NCBI GenBank assembly: GCA_963776935.1
Contig: CAVZOP010000008.1
Coordinates: 1-64,000, forward strand
DNA from: JALOLG01 sp963776935
GTDB lineage: Bacteria; Actinomycetota; Acidimicrobiia; Acidimicrobiales; Ilumatobacteraceae
DNA: 64,000 bases
Direction of reading: 5' to 3'
The first letter of the stretch is position 1. Each line of letters begins with the position of its first letter. Both the position numbers and the translations under genes were made by a program. The notes beneath the pieces were generated by a model. It had not been told where the DNA came from, made no database searches, and worked only from the letters and a program-made list of their open reading frames with translations. Shown here piece after piece: positions 1 through 8,389 of this stretch.

Positions 1-198
1 CGGGGAAGGACGTGTCAACAGACCAATAGCCGCAAGCGTCACCGGCGGGGTCGCCGCGACATGCCGCTACTACGGCATCAGCTGGACCCGTTCTACCGCT
101 GGCAACGCCGCTACGAAGAACAGGGCCTGGCCGGGTTACGTGATCGTTCGAAACGACCGTGTCACAGCCGCCTCGGCCTCTCCTGGGCGACGTCATGA
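1..198 (+). pseudogene. Transposase N-terminal HTH remnant
   Basis: This is the truncated N-terminal part of an insertion-sequence transposase (IS481/IS3-like helix-turn-helix segment). One frame reads CRYYGIS near 62-82; a second frame from about 92 reads FYRWQRRYEEQGLAGLRDRSK, the usual continuation of this motif (YYGIS..T.YRW..RYE..G..GLRDRS). The two halves are one base out of register, and the frame stops at 198 long before a DDE catalytic domain could appear. The left part is cut by the window edge. It is probably a dead IS scrap inside the island, although the frameshift itself could be a sequencing error. Confidence 0.6.
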
Positions 199-223
199 CC
201 CGGGCCTGCCATGGACCCACGAC

Positions 224-750
224 ATGACCCTCAACGTCGGTGACCCGTTCCCCAGCATCGAGCTCGTCGATCACGAGGGTCGGCCGTGGCACCCCTTCGA
301 GATGCGCGACCGACCACTCGTGCTGGTCCTGCACCGCCACCTCGCTTGACTTGCCCTGCCAAGAACACGTGATCGCCGTGCGCGATCGCCTCGACCAGTT
401 CGGTGACGCAATGATCGCCGTCGTCACCTTCGCCGTCCCTGATCGCTTGGCCGCCTATCGGGAGCACCTTCGGCTCCCTTCGATGTCGTCTCTGACACCG
501 ACCGAGTCCTCTACGAACTGCTCGGTGCAGAACGTGGCACGAACCGTCAGATCTGGTCGCCAGGCACGATCCGGATGTATGCGCGACTCATCCGCGCTGG
601 TCGACGGCTCCGTCGGCCCACCGAGGACATCCGCCAACTCGGTGCCGACGCGGTCATCGGCCGCAACTGGGAATGCTCCGGTACCTCTCCTTGCCGTCAT
701 CGCCGGACGCGTGGCCGCCGATCAGCGACCTGATCGCTGCTCTCGACTGA
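224..750 (+). CDS. AhpC/TSA-type redoxin, candidate selenoprotein (U42), frameshifted
   Basis: Thioredoxin-fold, peroxiredoxin-like protein of the AhpC-TSA_2/SelL-like group, likely cytoplasmic and acting on peroxides or disulfides. The ATG at 224 opens MTLNVGDPFPSIEL, and the frame runs to RPLVLVLHRHLA, then TGA at 347-349, then (one base out of register) LPCQEHVIAVRDRL. The family has a CxxC here, so TGA stands at the first cysteine, giving UxxC (U42, C45). A hairpin at 369-389 fits a bacterial SECIS. Later shifts near 470 (to PFDVVSDTDRVLYELLGAER) and 665 (to LRYLSLPSSPDAWPPISD) restore the family to the stop at 750, about 175 residues in all. Alternatively this is a decayed pseudogene in the island; three shifts in one short gene make that a real option. 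Confidence 0.55.
369..389 (+). promoter_or_regulatory. Candidate bacterial SECIS hairpin
   Basis: The arms GTGATCGC (369-376) and GCGATCGC (382-389) pair over 8 bp with one G-U wobble, around the 5-nt loop CGTGC. The loop starts 27 nt after the in-frame TGA at 347-349, and its second base is G. Known bacterial SECIS elements need an apical loop about 16-37 nt after UGA with a G in the first two loop positions; this meets both. GATCGC and GCGATC are common words in this genome, so a chance hairpin is possible. Confidence 0.4.
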
Positions 751-809
751 CAACCCGACGATCAGGCCAGCCGCTTGGCAGTTTGTACAGTCGTTGCTTT
801 AGTAAGCGC

Positions 810-1383
810 ATGGATGAGAAGATGATGAGAGCCGTCTGCGATACCACTGCGCGGGTCGTGAACGAAGTGAAGCCAATGCACTACGAGATGTCGACGCCGT
901 GTTCGGCATGGACCGTGCGCGACCTTGCGAACCATCTGCTCGCCACGCTCGAGCTCGGTCGTGCGTCGCTGTCCGACGAGATGCCTGCAGTCCACGCCGG
1001 TCCTGGAGAGGTCCCCGTCGAAGACCTCGTTGGCACCAACTTGATCGGCGCCTACCGGACCGGTGCAACCGCGCTGGGTTGCGGCAACCACCTCCGAATC
1101 GGTCGGCCGACCCCATGGCACACCATTTGGTGAGATGCCCGGGGCCGGCCTCGCCGGGTTCGCCGTGCTCGACGTGCTCGTCCACGGGTGGGACCTGGCC
1201 AAAGCGATCGGGCACGAGACAGATATCGATCCTGACCTCGCCGAACCGATGCTCACGTTCGCCCAGCAGGCGATCGGCGACGACATGGGTATGCGAGCGC
1301 CGCGGATCGGACCCGCGATCGCCGTGGCTGACGGTGCCGGCGCGACTTCGTGTCTGGTTGCCTACCTCGGCCGCGAGCCGTGA
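810..1383 (+). CDS. DinB/MDMPI-like metal-binding protein (TIGR03086-type), frameshifted
   Basis: Member of the DinB-like four-helix family that includes mycothiol-dependent maleylpyruvate isomerase. The ATG at 810 gives MDEKMMRAVCDTTARVV, then the family signature STPCSAWTVRDLANHLL. A one-base shift near 1070 is needed to reach the C-terminal part, FAVLDVLVHGWDLAKAIG, carrying the second conserved histidine region. About 190 residues, normal for the family. The stop overlaps the GTG of the next gene (1380), so this gene and the ArsR and SRPBCC genes form one operon. A paralogue is at 50281. The substrate cannot be told from sequence. Confidence 0.6.
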
Positions 1384-1710
1384 CGACCGACGGCATCATG
1401 GGGGCGCTCGCCGAGCCGCAGCGGGTCCGGGATCCTGCGCCTCGTCGGTGGCAAGGAACTGGCGGCAGGCGAGATCGCCGAGCACTTCGACATCACCCCG
1501 CAAGCGGTCTCGCAGCACCTGCGTGTCCTGAAAGACGCCGACGTGCTGACCGAACGCCGTGTCGGCACGCGGCGGCTGTACTCGATCCGCCCTGAAGCGA
1601 TCGATTCGGTGCGCGACTTCCTCGAGGAGCTGTGGCCGTCGTCGCTCAGCAAGTTGAAAAAAGCCGTCGAGAACGAACGCCGACCCAAGCGACGATCTCG
1701 GCCCGCATGA
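1380..1710 (+). CDS. ArsR-family transcriptional regulator, frameshifted
   Basis: Winged-helix repressor of the ArsR type. GTG at 1380 overlaps the previous stop and gives VTTDGIMGALAEPQR; after a one-base shift near 1430 the frame reads ILRLVGGKELAAGEIAEHF and DITPQAVSQHLRVLKDADVL, the recognition helix region, then RRLYSIRPEAIDSV. About 110 residues. No metal-binding cysteine motif is seen, so it belongs with ArsR proteins that control a partner SRPBCC gene, which follows with a 4-bp ATGA overlap. It probably regulates its own operon. Confidence 0.7.
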
Positions 1711-2145
1711 GCATCGAAGAGTACCGAACCGAGGTACGCATCGACGCTCAACCCGACGAGGTGTTCCCCTACTCGACCGACTCTGCACTCATGGTGGAAT
1801 GGATGGGCGATGGGCCGACCTCGACCCCGTCACCGACGGACGATTCGTCGTCGACATCAACGGGGTGCCGATCCGTGGCCGCTACCTGGCGGTCGAACCG
1901 CCACACCGGGTCGTGTTCAGTTGGGGTGCCGCCGGCAACGAATTCCACCCGCCGGAATCGACGACCGTCGAGATCACACTCCGAGCCGACGGCGCGGCCA
2001 CCGTCCTCGAGCCGTCCACAGCCAACTCCCCCCAGACCAACTCCCCCAGCACGGCATCGGATGGGGCCACTTCCTCGGCCGCCTCGTGATCGCAGCCTCC
2101 GGCGGGGGCCCGGGCATCCACCGATGGTCGATCACGACGAGCTGA
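1707..2145 (+). CDS. SRPBCC (AHSA1-like) domain protein, frameshifted
   Basis: START/Bet v1-like ligand-binding protein of the AHSA1 type, routinely encoded next to an ArsR regulator as here. ATG 1707 gives MSIEEYRTEVRIDAQPDEVF. Shifts near 1805 and 2010 join RWADLDPVTDGRFVVDI and RVVFSWGAAGNEFHPP to LPPDQLPQHGIGWGHFL, the usual C-terminal helix of the fold, ending at 2145. About 145 residues. The function is unknown; such proteins bind hydrophobic ligands. The 2146-2342 stretch that follows shows no credible gene. Confidence 0.6.
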
Positions 2146-2342
2146 TGGTCCGAGTCGGAAGGACGCTCACGACGAGCTCTCGGATGGCCAGGCGCGCTCC
2201 ACCATCGATCTCTCGGTCTGGCCGATGCGGGGATGGATCGTCGTCAGCGCCGACCGCATTTCAAACCACGCGCTGTGAATCGGCGGATCGACGAGGCGTC
2301 GCCTTCGCGGGAGACGTTTCCGCCCAGGTAGTCCGGCTGGCG

Positions 2343-3083
2343 TCAGCGGTACTCGGGGTTGGGGAAGTCGAATCGGCAGCCGGCCTCCCAGGCCGATCGC
2401 TGGTTGCCGTCCGCGGGTATCCCGCCGCGGTCCTTGAGCATCCGGGCGGCGTGCATCAGGTTCCACGTCATGAACGTGGTGTTGCGGTTGGTGAAGTCGT
2501 TGTCGGGTCCGCCCGATCCGGGGTCGAGGTAGGAGGGGCCGGGGCCGGCTTCGCCGATCCAGCCGGCGTCGGCCTGGGGTGGCACGGTGTAGCCGAGGTG
2601 CTGCAGTGAGTACAGCACGGCCATCGCGCAATGTTTGACGCCGTCCTCGTTGCCGGTGACGAGGCAGCCGCCGATCTTGCCGTAGTAGGCGTACTGGCCG
2701 TGTTCGTTGAGCTGTGACGAGTTGCCGTAGAGCCGTTCGATGACGCGGGCGCACACCGAGGAGATCTGGCCGAGCCAGATCGGAGTCATCAGCACCAAGA
2801 TGTCGGCCGCCATCACTCGTTCGAACAGCGCCGGCCACTCGTCGCTCGCCGCGCCGTGGTCGCGCATGTCGGGGTACACGCCGGCGGCGATGTCGTGGTC
2901 GACGGCACGGATCGTGTCGACGGTGACGCCGTTGGCTTCCATGATCTCGATCGCGATCCGTGCCAGGCCCTCGGTGTTGGACACACCCGGTGAGGGCTTG
3001 AGGGTGCCGTTGACGAACAACGCCCGGACGTCACTGAAGTCCCACGTGCTCTCGCTGCACAACTGCTGTTGGTACTCGTTCAT
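2343..3083 (-). CDS. NAD(P)H-dependent flavodoxin-family oxidoreductase
   Basis: Intact 246-residue flavodoxin-like reductase of the NADPH-dependent FMN reductase type. It opens MNEYQQQLCSESTWDFSDV, then the flavin phosphate region VRALFVNGTLKPSPGVSNTE and the core VMAADILVLMTPIWLGQISS, matching the typical 'TPIW.G..SS' of this family. A later GGCLVTGNEDGVKHCAM supports the flavodoxin fold. It likely reduces FMN or quinone-like substrates with NAD(P)H in the cytoplasm. It stands alone on the minus strand and is one of the few undamaged genes in the island-like left end. Confidence 0.8.
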   Translation of the reverse strand: MNEYQQQLCSESTWDFSDVRALFVNGTLKPSPGVSNTEGLARIAIEIMEANGVTVDTIRAVDHDIAAGVYPDMRDHGAASDEWPALFERVMAADILVLMTPIWLGQISSVCARVIERLYGNSSQLNEHGQYAYYGKIGGCLVTGNEDGVKHCAMAVLYSLQHLGYTVPPQADAGWIGEAGPGPSYLDPGSGGPDNDFTNRNTTFMTWNLMHAARMLKDRGGIPADGNQRSAWEAGCRFDFPNPEYR

Positions 3084-3982
3084 GGTTGGCCCCTCCAGGG
3101 TGATCGTCGCTGACGAGCCCGATGTTCGCGCTCACCGGCGGCGGCGACCTCAGCGATGTCGCCTGCGGCCGCCGGGACCGAGCTCGCGGTTCTCGAGGAC
3201 GGTCCTCGACATCTCGGATCCTGGCAGCATGACGGGATGGATGACGACCGGGCACTCTCGTCGACCGACCCGGTCAGCGTCCCCGACGGCCCACTTGAAT
3301 GGCCCCGCGTCCTTGACCGCGACGAACTCGCCGACCAGCGTGTCACCGACAGGACGGTCGGACCGCGGAGCCTGTGCGTGACCCGGGTGGGTTGGACTCG
3401 CCGCCGCGACCGGACCGCCAAGACGATCCGCTACTACGTCGACATCGGAGTCCCTCGGCACGCTTGCGTGCACATCGTCGGGCTGCCGCGACTACGCGCC
3501 CGCCGCGGCAGCCGGCTGGCGTTCGTCCGAGCGGCCCAAGCGGTCGGCGCGTTGCGGCGTGGCGATATCGGTGAGAACGCCCCGCGACGGGGTCGACGAC
3601 GGACAGGAGAAGCGCCGCTCCTGGCACCCGCGGGTGACTGATGATGCGCGGGCGATAACCCCGCTCGTTCGGGTCGTGGGTGTGCTGCACTTCGGCCCAT
3701 GTGACGGCGTCAATATTCCCGGCCCGGTACAGGCCGGTGAGGTTGCCGAGAACACCGGCTGCGCGACGTAGGTCGGGCGTCCCGGTGCAAACCGCCCAGG
3801 CGTCCGTGATTCTCGGGGCCATTGTTCGAGCGGTCCGTTCCCACGACTGCCGGTTCGCGCTGTGGGCGCGCCTACCTGGGTATTCGCGCCTGGCCATTCG
3901 ATGGACACCCGGAGTCAGGTGTGGTCTACCGATTGTCCCCCGGGTCCCGACCTTCGGGACCCAGTGCTGAAGGAGGAACACG
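3084..3982. other. 900-bp stretch without a confident gene
   Basis: No ORF here convinces me. A plus-strand frame from 3237 (MDDDRALSSTDPVSVPDG) has coding-like third-position GC until about 3460. An overlapping minus frame (VGDTLVGEFVAVKDAGPFKW, about 3200-3370) looks equally plausible. A minus-strand ORF from ATG 3822 (MAPRITDAWAVCTGTPDLRR, then NLTGLYRAGNIDAVTW) is protein-like for about 80 codons, then degrades. With frameshifts common in this sequence, one or two real small island genes may hide here. The last 20 bases carry the integrase ribosome-binding site. Confidence 0.3.
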
Positions 3983-5177
3983 ATGAAGGGATACGTGAAG
4001 AAGCGCGGCGACCGCTACTACGCGGTGATCTACGAAGGCCGAGACCCCGTCACCGGCAAGGAGCACCGAAGCTGGCACCCGGCTGGCACAGACCGCGCCG
4101 AGGCAGAGCGGCTCGCCGCCAAGCTCGCCGCCGCCGAGGTGGTCCGGATCGACGTGGTGCGGTCGCTGACCTTCGGTGCGTACCTCACCAGCCAATGGTT
4201 GCCGGCCAAGAAGCAGCATCTCGCCACGAGCACCTATCGCGGCTACGAACGCAACGTGCAGCGCCACGTCCTGCCAGCGTTGGGCACGGTGAGCATCCGA
4301 CGGCTGCGGTACCAGCAGATCGAGGCGCTCTACGACGCGCTCGCTGCACCCGACCACGAGTCGTGGGCTGGCACCGAAGACGGTCTATGAGATCCACCTC
4401 CTGATCAAGGGTGCACTCGCCGATGCGCTGCGGCGAGGACTCGTCACCCGTAACGTGGCCGTCGTTGCCCGAGCTCCGAAGCAGCGTTCCCTCCAGCGCA
4501 TCGAGGGCGTCTCGCTGACCGAGGAGGAGTTGCGCCAACTCATGCGTGCCGCGGTCGGACACCGGCTGTTCCCACTCCTGTGGCTGACGGCGATGACCGG
4601 AATGCGCCGCAACGAGGTGCTCGGCCTGAAGTGGCCCGACATCGACTTTGCCAAGAAGCGCCTGCACCTCAACCGCGGACTCGTCGCCGTCGGCTACGAG
4701 GTCCACCAGACCCGCGGCAAGACCAAGAACGCCCGCCGCGCCATCGCGCTGGACGACACCACCCTCGCCGTCCTCACAGGATGGCGTGCCCACCAGGCCG
4801 CCGAGTTCGCCGCGGTCGGCATCACCAACGAAGAGAGGTGGGTGTTCACCGACGGCGACGGCCAGCCCGTCCATCCCCACGCCGTCTACGAGGCGTTCCG
4901 CCGCATCGTTCACAACGCCGCGGTCCCGAGGATCCGCTTTCATGATCTGCGCCACACCCACGGGAGCCTGCTCATCAAGGACGGCATCCCGCTAAAGGTC
5001 GTCAGCGAGCGGCTCGGGCACGCCAACATCGCGTTCACGATGCAGACCTACCAGCACGTCCTGCCCGGCATGCAGGCCGACGCAGCCCGCGCCGCCGAAC
5101 GGCTCGCCAAGCCCGCTCCCCCGCCCGAGGCGGCAACGGGGGAACGTCGGGGGAACCGTCGGAGGAAGACCGCCTGA
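3983..5177 (+). CDS. Tyrosine-type site-specific integrase, frameshifted
   Basis: Phage/ICE-type tyrosine recombinase. A strong Shine-Dalgarno AAGGAGG lies just before ATG 3983. The N-terminus MKGYVKKRGDRYYAVIYEG is an arm-type DNA-binding domain, followed by a SAM-like core-binding region (STYRGYERNVQRHVLPALG). A one-base shift near 4350 is needed to reach GLAPKTVYEIHLLIKGAL and the catalytic domain. Active-site boxes are visible: Arg in TGMRRNEVLGLKW, His-x-x-Arg in FHDLRHTHGS, and LGHANIAFTMQTYQHV with the second His and the nucleophilic Tyr. About 397 residues. It lies next to tRNA-fMet and points at its 3' end, so it probably integrates there. The shift would inactivate the enzyme if real. 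Confidence 0.8.
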
Positions 5178-5198
5178 TCCGGGGGAACACCCTCAAAA

Positions 5199-5235
5199 GT
5201 GTGAAGGCCCAGGTCGCTGACCTGGGCCTTCACAC
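5199..5235. terminator. Bidirectional hairpin terminator between int and tRNA-fMet
   Basis: A perfect 16-bp inverted repeat (5199-5214 with 5220-5235) around the 5-nt loop CGCTG; inner arms GGCCCAGGT and ACCTGGGCC. It sits between the rightward integrase stop (5177) and the 3' end of the leftward tRNA gene (5242), so it can end transcription from both sides. It could also lie inside an attachment site. Confidence 0.75.
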
Positions 5236-5241
5236 ACAGAT

Positions 5242-5318
<77 letters not shown>

Positions 5319-5383
5319 GTGAAGAGGATCAATGATAGAGGTGTCGCTGCTGGCTGACAACCGCCGCCCACTCGGCGGGTCGC

Positions 5384-7270
5384 TCAGCTCGGTCGGCGGG
5401 GCGGTCGACCCGACTCTTCCGCCTCGCCGATTGTCGCGACGAGCGGGTGGTACTCGCCGAAGTCGCTCGCCTTCAACAGGCGCCCAAGTTTGCGGTACTC
5501 GCGGGCGACGCCGCGGATGGCGCACGCCATCGTGATCGGTGTGCCGGCAGCGGCGGCAAGGAACGCGGCGTGGACGGCGGCGTTGCGGATCCCGCCACCG
5601 GACATCTCGAACTGCGCCGCGATCCACTCGACGTCGACATTCTCGACCGGCGCCGTCACGGGGAGGTTGTGCTCCCAGATCGAACGTCGCTCGGCGGGTC
5701 CCGGCATGGCGAACTCGATGCGGGCGTGGATCCGGCGGAGGAACGCTTCATCGACGTTCTTCTCGAAGTTGGTCGCCATGATCACGAGACCGTCGTAACT
5801 CTCGAGGCGCTGGAGGAGGTACGACACCTCGATGTTGGCGTAGCGGTCGCGGGCGTCCTTGACCTCGGATCGCTTGCCGAACAGCGCGTCGGCCTCGTCG
5901 AAGAACAGCACGAGGTTGCCGGCGCTGGCGGCGTCGAAGGCTTGCTCGAGGTTCTTCTCGGTCTCGCCGATGTACTTGCTCACGACCGCCGACAGGTCGA
6001 GCTTGAACACGTCGAGGGCGAGCGCGCCGGCGATGATCTCGGCGGCCATCGTCTTCCCGGTGCCCGACGGTCCGGAGAACAGCGCGACCAGGCCACGCGA
6101 CGGAGTGGCCGAGAACCCCCACTCGTCGTACACCTGATCCGCGAACCGGTACCGCTCGACGATCGATCGCAGCAGCTCCATGCGGTCCTCGCTGAGCACG
6201 ATGTCATCCCACGTGCGCGTCGGGCGGATGCGCCTGGCGAGGTGCTCCAGCCGGCCGCTCACCAGGCGGCGCACAGCCGCGTCGATGTCGTCGCCGACCG
6301 CGGGATACGCGCGGCTGACCATGGTGAGTTGGTCGAGCGTCAACCGATGGGTGCGCTCGACGCCGGCGCCGAACGCGCTCGCCCACTCGTCGTCGGTGGC
6401 CTCCGACGCGGCGACGGCGACGTCGACCCACGGACGCGCCGGAAGCTCCGCTATCGGGAGATCAGTGCGGGACGAGATCGCCCACGGGATGTGTTCGGCA
6501 CGCTCGATCCAACGCCGCCCGGCGACGGGGAGCGTGTCGTCGACCTCGACGATCACGCCGCGGCCGGTGATCGTCGCCTCGCGAACGAGCGCGGTCCATC
6601 CCGCCTCAGTGTCGGGCGCCGGCGACGCGATGAACCGCGTTCCCGCGCAGTGGTGCGCGGCGTCCTGACGGTTGCGCATCCGATCCTGCCCCGAGACGGT
6701 GAGCAGCGGATGACCGTCGGGCTCGTCGCTGGTCACTTCGGTGAGATCGAGTGAGAGGTCGGGGTCGGCCGACGCGTCACCGAGCAGCGCCCACACGACC
6801 GGCGGATGGACGGCGACGGCGTGTTCGGCCCACGGCCCGTCCGGAAGCACGTCGAGGAGACCGGCCCGGCGCAGGCGCGAGTCGGGCGACAGCGCCAGCA
6901 CGGCGCCGCCGCCGTCGCCGAACAACTTGATCACCGTCCCGAGTGTGAGGCGGTTCTTCGTGGGGTCGTCCTGGAGGTGACCGACGAGCCGGTGCAGATC
7001 GGGGTCGGCCTCGCAGGCGAGCGCCAGGGCGAGCACCTCGGCGTCGTCGAGCGTGAGCCTGGCGTTGGCGGCGACGATCGAGAACGGGCTCGGCTCCGAC
7101 AGCGCGGCGTGGAGATGGGCGCGCGCCTCGTCGATGACACCAGGGGTCGCGACGTTGCCCCCCTCCTCGCGACGGGCGACGACCGCGTCGACGACGACGG
7201 CGCGCCCGAACTCGATCCATGCGTGAGCCGGATCGGGCGCGGCCTCGAATGCGGTTGCAGCATTCGCCAC
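5384..7270 (-). CDS. AAA+ ATPase, contractile-injection-system type
   Basis: A 628-residue ATPase. The N-terminal half (about 1-350) is a poorly conserved alpha-helical region; the C-terminal AAA domain has Walker A GPSGTGKT (about residue 397), Walker B LVLFFDEADALFG (about 460), sensor 1 VIMATNF and an arginine-finger region DEAFLRRIHARIEF. The run SKYIGETEKNLEQAFDAA matches AAA proteins encoded in phage-tail-like contractile injection system loci, where they may help assembly. No sheath, tube, baseplate or spike gene is in the window, so this copy is an orphan here. Start chosen at GTG 7270 (VANAATAFEAAPDPAHAW); the open frame upstream of it overlaps the divergent lipoprotein gene and is probably not coding. 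Confidence 0.8.
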   Translation of the reverse strand: MANAATAFEAAPDPAHAWIEFGRAVVVDAVVARREEGGNVATPGVIDEARAHLHAALSEPSPFSIVAANARLTLDDAEVLALALACEADPDLHRLVGHLQDDPTKNRLTLGTVIKLFGDGGGAVLALSPDSRLRRAGLLDVLPDGPWAEHAVAVHPPVVWALLGDASADPDLSLDLTEVTSDEPDGHPLLTVSGQDRMRNRQDAAHHCAGTRFIASPAPDTEAGWTALVREATITGRGVIVEVDDTLPVAGRRWIERAEHIPWAISSRTDLPIAELPARPWVDVAVAASEATDDEWASAFGAGVERTHRLTLDQLTMVSRAYPAVGDDIDAAVRRLVSGRLEHLARRIRPTRTWDDIVLSEDRMELLRSIVERYRFADQVYDEWGFSATPSRGLVALFSGPSGTGKTMAAEIIAGALALDVFKLDLSAVVSKYIGETEKNLEQAFDAASAGNLVLFFDEADALFGKRSEVKDARDRYANIEVSYLLQRLESYDGLVIMATNFEKNVDEAFLRRIHARIEFAMPGPAERRSIWEHNLPVTAPVENVDVEWIAAQFEMSGGGIRNAAVHAAFLAAAAGTPITMACAIRGVAREYRKLGRLLKASDFGEYHPLVATIGEAEESGRPPRRPS

Positions 7271-7430
7271 GTGCCCAGTCAAGCACTCCCCGTGATCGTG
7301 CTCGCGATCCGTGCTGTCGCGCCAACCGCGCTCGTCGCCGTGGTCGGACGTCCCCGCCGCCGACCTCGGGCCCCTTTGCCACGCCGGGAGTTGTCGCGAC
7401 CGCGTCTCGTGGTTAACTAGCGTCGACGGG

Positions 7431-7889
7431 ATGGTCGGTCGGGGAGGACGAATCGCGCGATACGTGTTCGCGGGTGGACTCGTCGTGTCGGCATGCAGCG
7501 ATGACGACGACGGCGCCGATCCGATCAATCTCGGCGAGGGCGGTGTCGGCACCTGCCTGCTGTTCGCCGAGGACGTCGGTCCAGAGGTCGAAGAGCTCCC
7601 CGTCGTCGACTGCGCCGTCGAGCACAGCCACGAGATCTTCGCCGTCGTGGAGCACACCGACGACGTCTACCCCGGCTTCGAAGCGCTCGAGCAGTTCGCC
7701 CAGACCGCGTGCCTCGGCGCGTTCGAGCCCTACGTGGGCGTGAGCGCGTTCGACTCGGCGCTGTTCTATAGCTGGTTCGTGCCGACCCTCGACGGCTGGA
7801 ACGACGCCGACGACCGCGAGATCATCTGCGTCCTGGGCCGCCACGACGCGGCCCTGATGACGGGCTCGATGCGCGACTCCAACATCTAG
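7431..7889 (+). CDS. Septum-formation-family lipoprotein
   Basis: A 152-residue predicted lipoprotein. The N-terminus has an Arg-rich n-region and hydrophobic stretch YVFAGGLVVSAC, with a plausible lipobox VSAC. The mature part carries GTCLLFAEDVGPEVEELPVVDCAVEHSHEIF in outline, i.e. the 'G.C......V..V.C...H..EV' pattern of the actinobacterial septum-formation domain, with four cysteines likely forming two disulfides and a conserved SWF region. It would sit on the outer face of the membrane. Divergent from the AAA gene; function otherwise unknown. Confidence 0.7.
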   Translation: MVGRGGRIARYVFAGGLVVSACSDDDDGADPINLGEGGVGTCLLFAEDVGPEVEELPVVDCAVEHSHEIFAVVEHTDDVYPGFEALEQFAQTACLGAFEPYVGVSAFDSALFYSWFVPTLDGWNDADDREIICVLGRHDAALMTGSMRDSNI

Positions 7890-7902
7890 GAGGCACCCAG
7901 AC

Positions 7903-8379
7903 CTACAGGACGGCGTCGGTCGGGCGCTCCAGGCCGCTCGTGACCCGGCCCTCGGCGCGCAGGCGCATCTCGTCGAGCGGGACACCGCTGCCGCGGTCGA
8001 CGAGCACCGGATCGATCACCGCACCGGTGGCCGAGTCGACGATCGTCGTCGGTGGGTCGTCGTCGCGCACCCACTGGTCGCCCCACTGCATGAGCGTGAG
8101 CACGACCGGTCGCAGCGCACGGCCCTTCTGCGTCAGCACGTACTCGACACGCTCCGGCCGGTCCTGGTAACGCCGCTGCTCGAGCACGCCGCGGTCGCAC
8201 AGGTGGTCGAGCCGCGCCGACAACGTCGCCCGCGGGATGCCGAGCCGGGTCGAGAACGACTCGAAGCGCTTCACACCGAGCAACGCGTCGCGGAGGATCA
8301 GCATCGTCCACGGGTCGCCGACGATGTCGAGCGCCTTGGCGATCGAGCAGTCCATGCGGTCGAGGGGTTTGCGTCTCAC
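7903..8379 (-). CDS. HxlR-family transcriptional regulator
   Basis: A 158-residue winged-helix regulator. GTG 8379 gives VRRKPLDRMDCSIAKALDIV, then GDPWTMLILRDALLG and RFESFSTRLGIPRATLSARL, the canonical HxlR signature (Cys in 'CSIA', 'G..W...IL', 'LGI.R..LS.RL'). It lies 10 bp downstream of the MFS exporter gene on the same strand and probably controls it. The conserved N-terminal cysteine suggests possible redox or electrophile sensing. Confidence 0.85.
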   Translation of the reverse strand: MRRKPLDRMDCSIAKALDIVGDPWTMLILRDALLGVKRFESFSTRLGIPRATLSARLDHLCDRGVLEQRRYQDRPERVEYVLTQKGRALRPVVLTLMQWGDQWVRDDDPPTTIVDSATGAVIDPVLVDRGSGVPLDEMRLRAEGRVTSGLERPTDAVL

Positions 8380-8389
8380 ACCGACCGTC

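Larger units (their letters stand above)
1..5241. mobile_element. Putative genomic island end at tRNA-fMet
   Basis: A tyrosine integrase gene (3983-5177) lies directly beside the 3' end of an initiator tRNA gene (5242-5318), the usual arrangement at one attachment site of an integrated element. To its left are a transposase fragment, several damaged or short cargo genes (redoxin, DinB-like, ArsR/SRPBCC pair, flavodoxin) and a stretch without clear genes. The element would extend leftward beyond the window. I could not see by eye a second copy of the tRNA 3' end between 1 and 5180, so the far attachment site, if any, is outside. Confidence 0.45.

Noticed and set aside
3237..3641. Plus-strand gene starting MDDDRALSSTD
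   Set aside because: Coding signal fades after about 70 codons and an overlapping minus-strand frame looks equally good, so neither is called.
4388..4390. TGA in the integrase as another selenocysteine codon
   Set aside because: The protein continues in a different frame before this point; the TGA does not align with a Cys and follows a frameshift near 4350.
5447..6754. Long plus-strand ORF opposite the AAA ATPase
   Set aside because: A shadow of the ATPase caused by high GC; composition is Arg/Gly/Asp-rich without any domain.
5384..7270. A full contractile injection system or defence island around the AAA gene
   Set aside because: Flanking genes are a tRNA, a lipoprotein and an exporter; no structural or effector genes.
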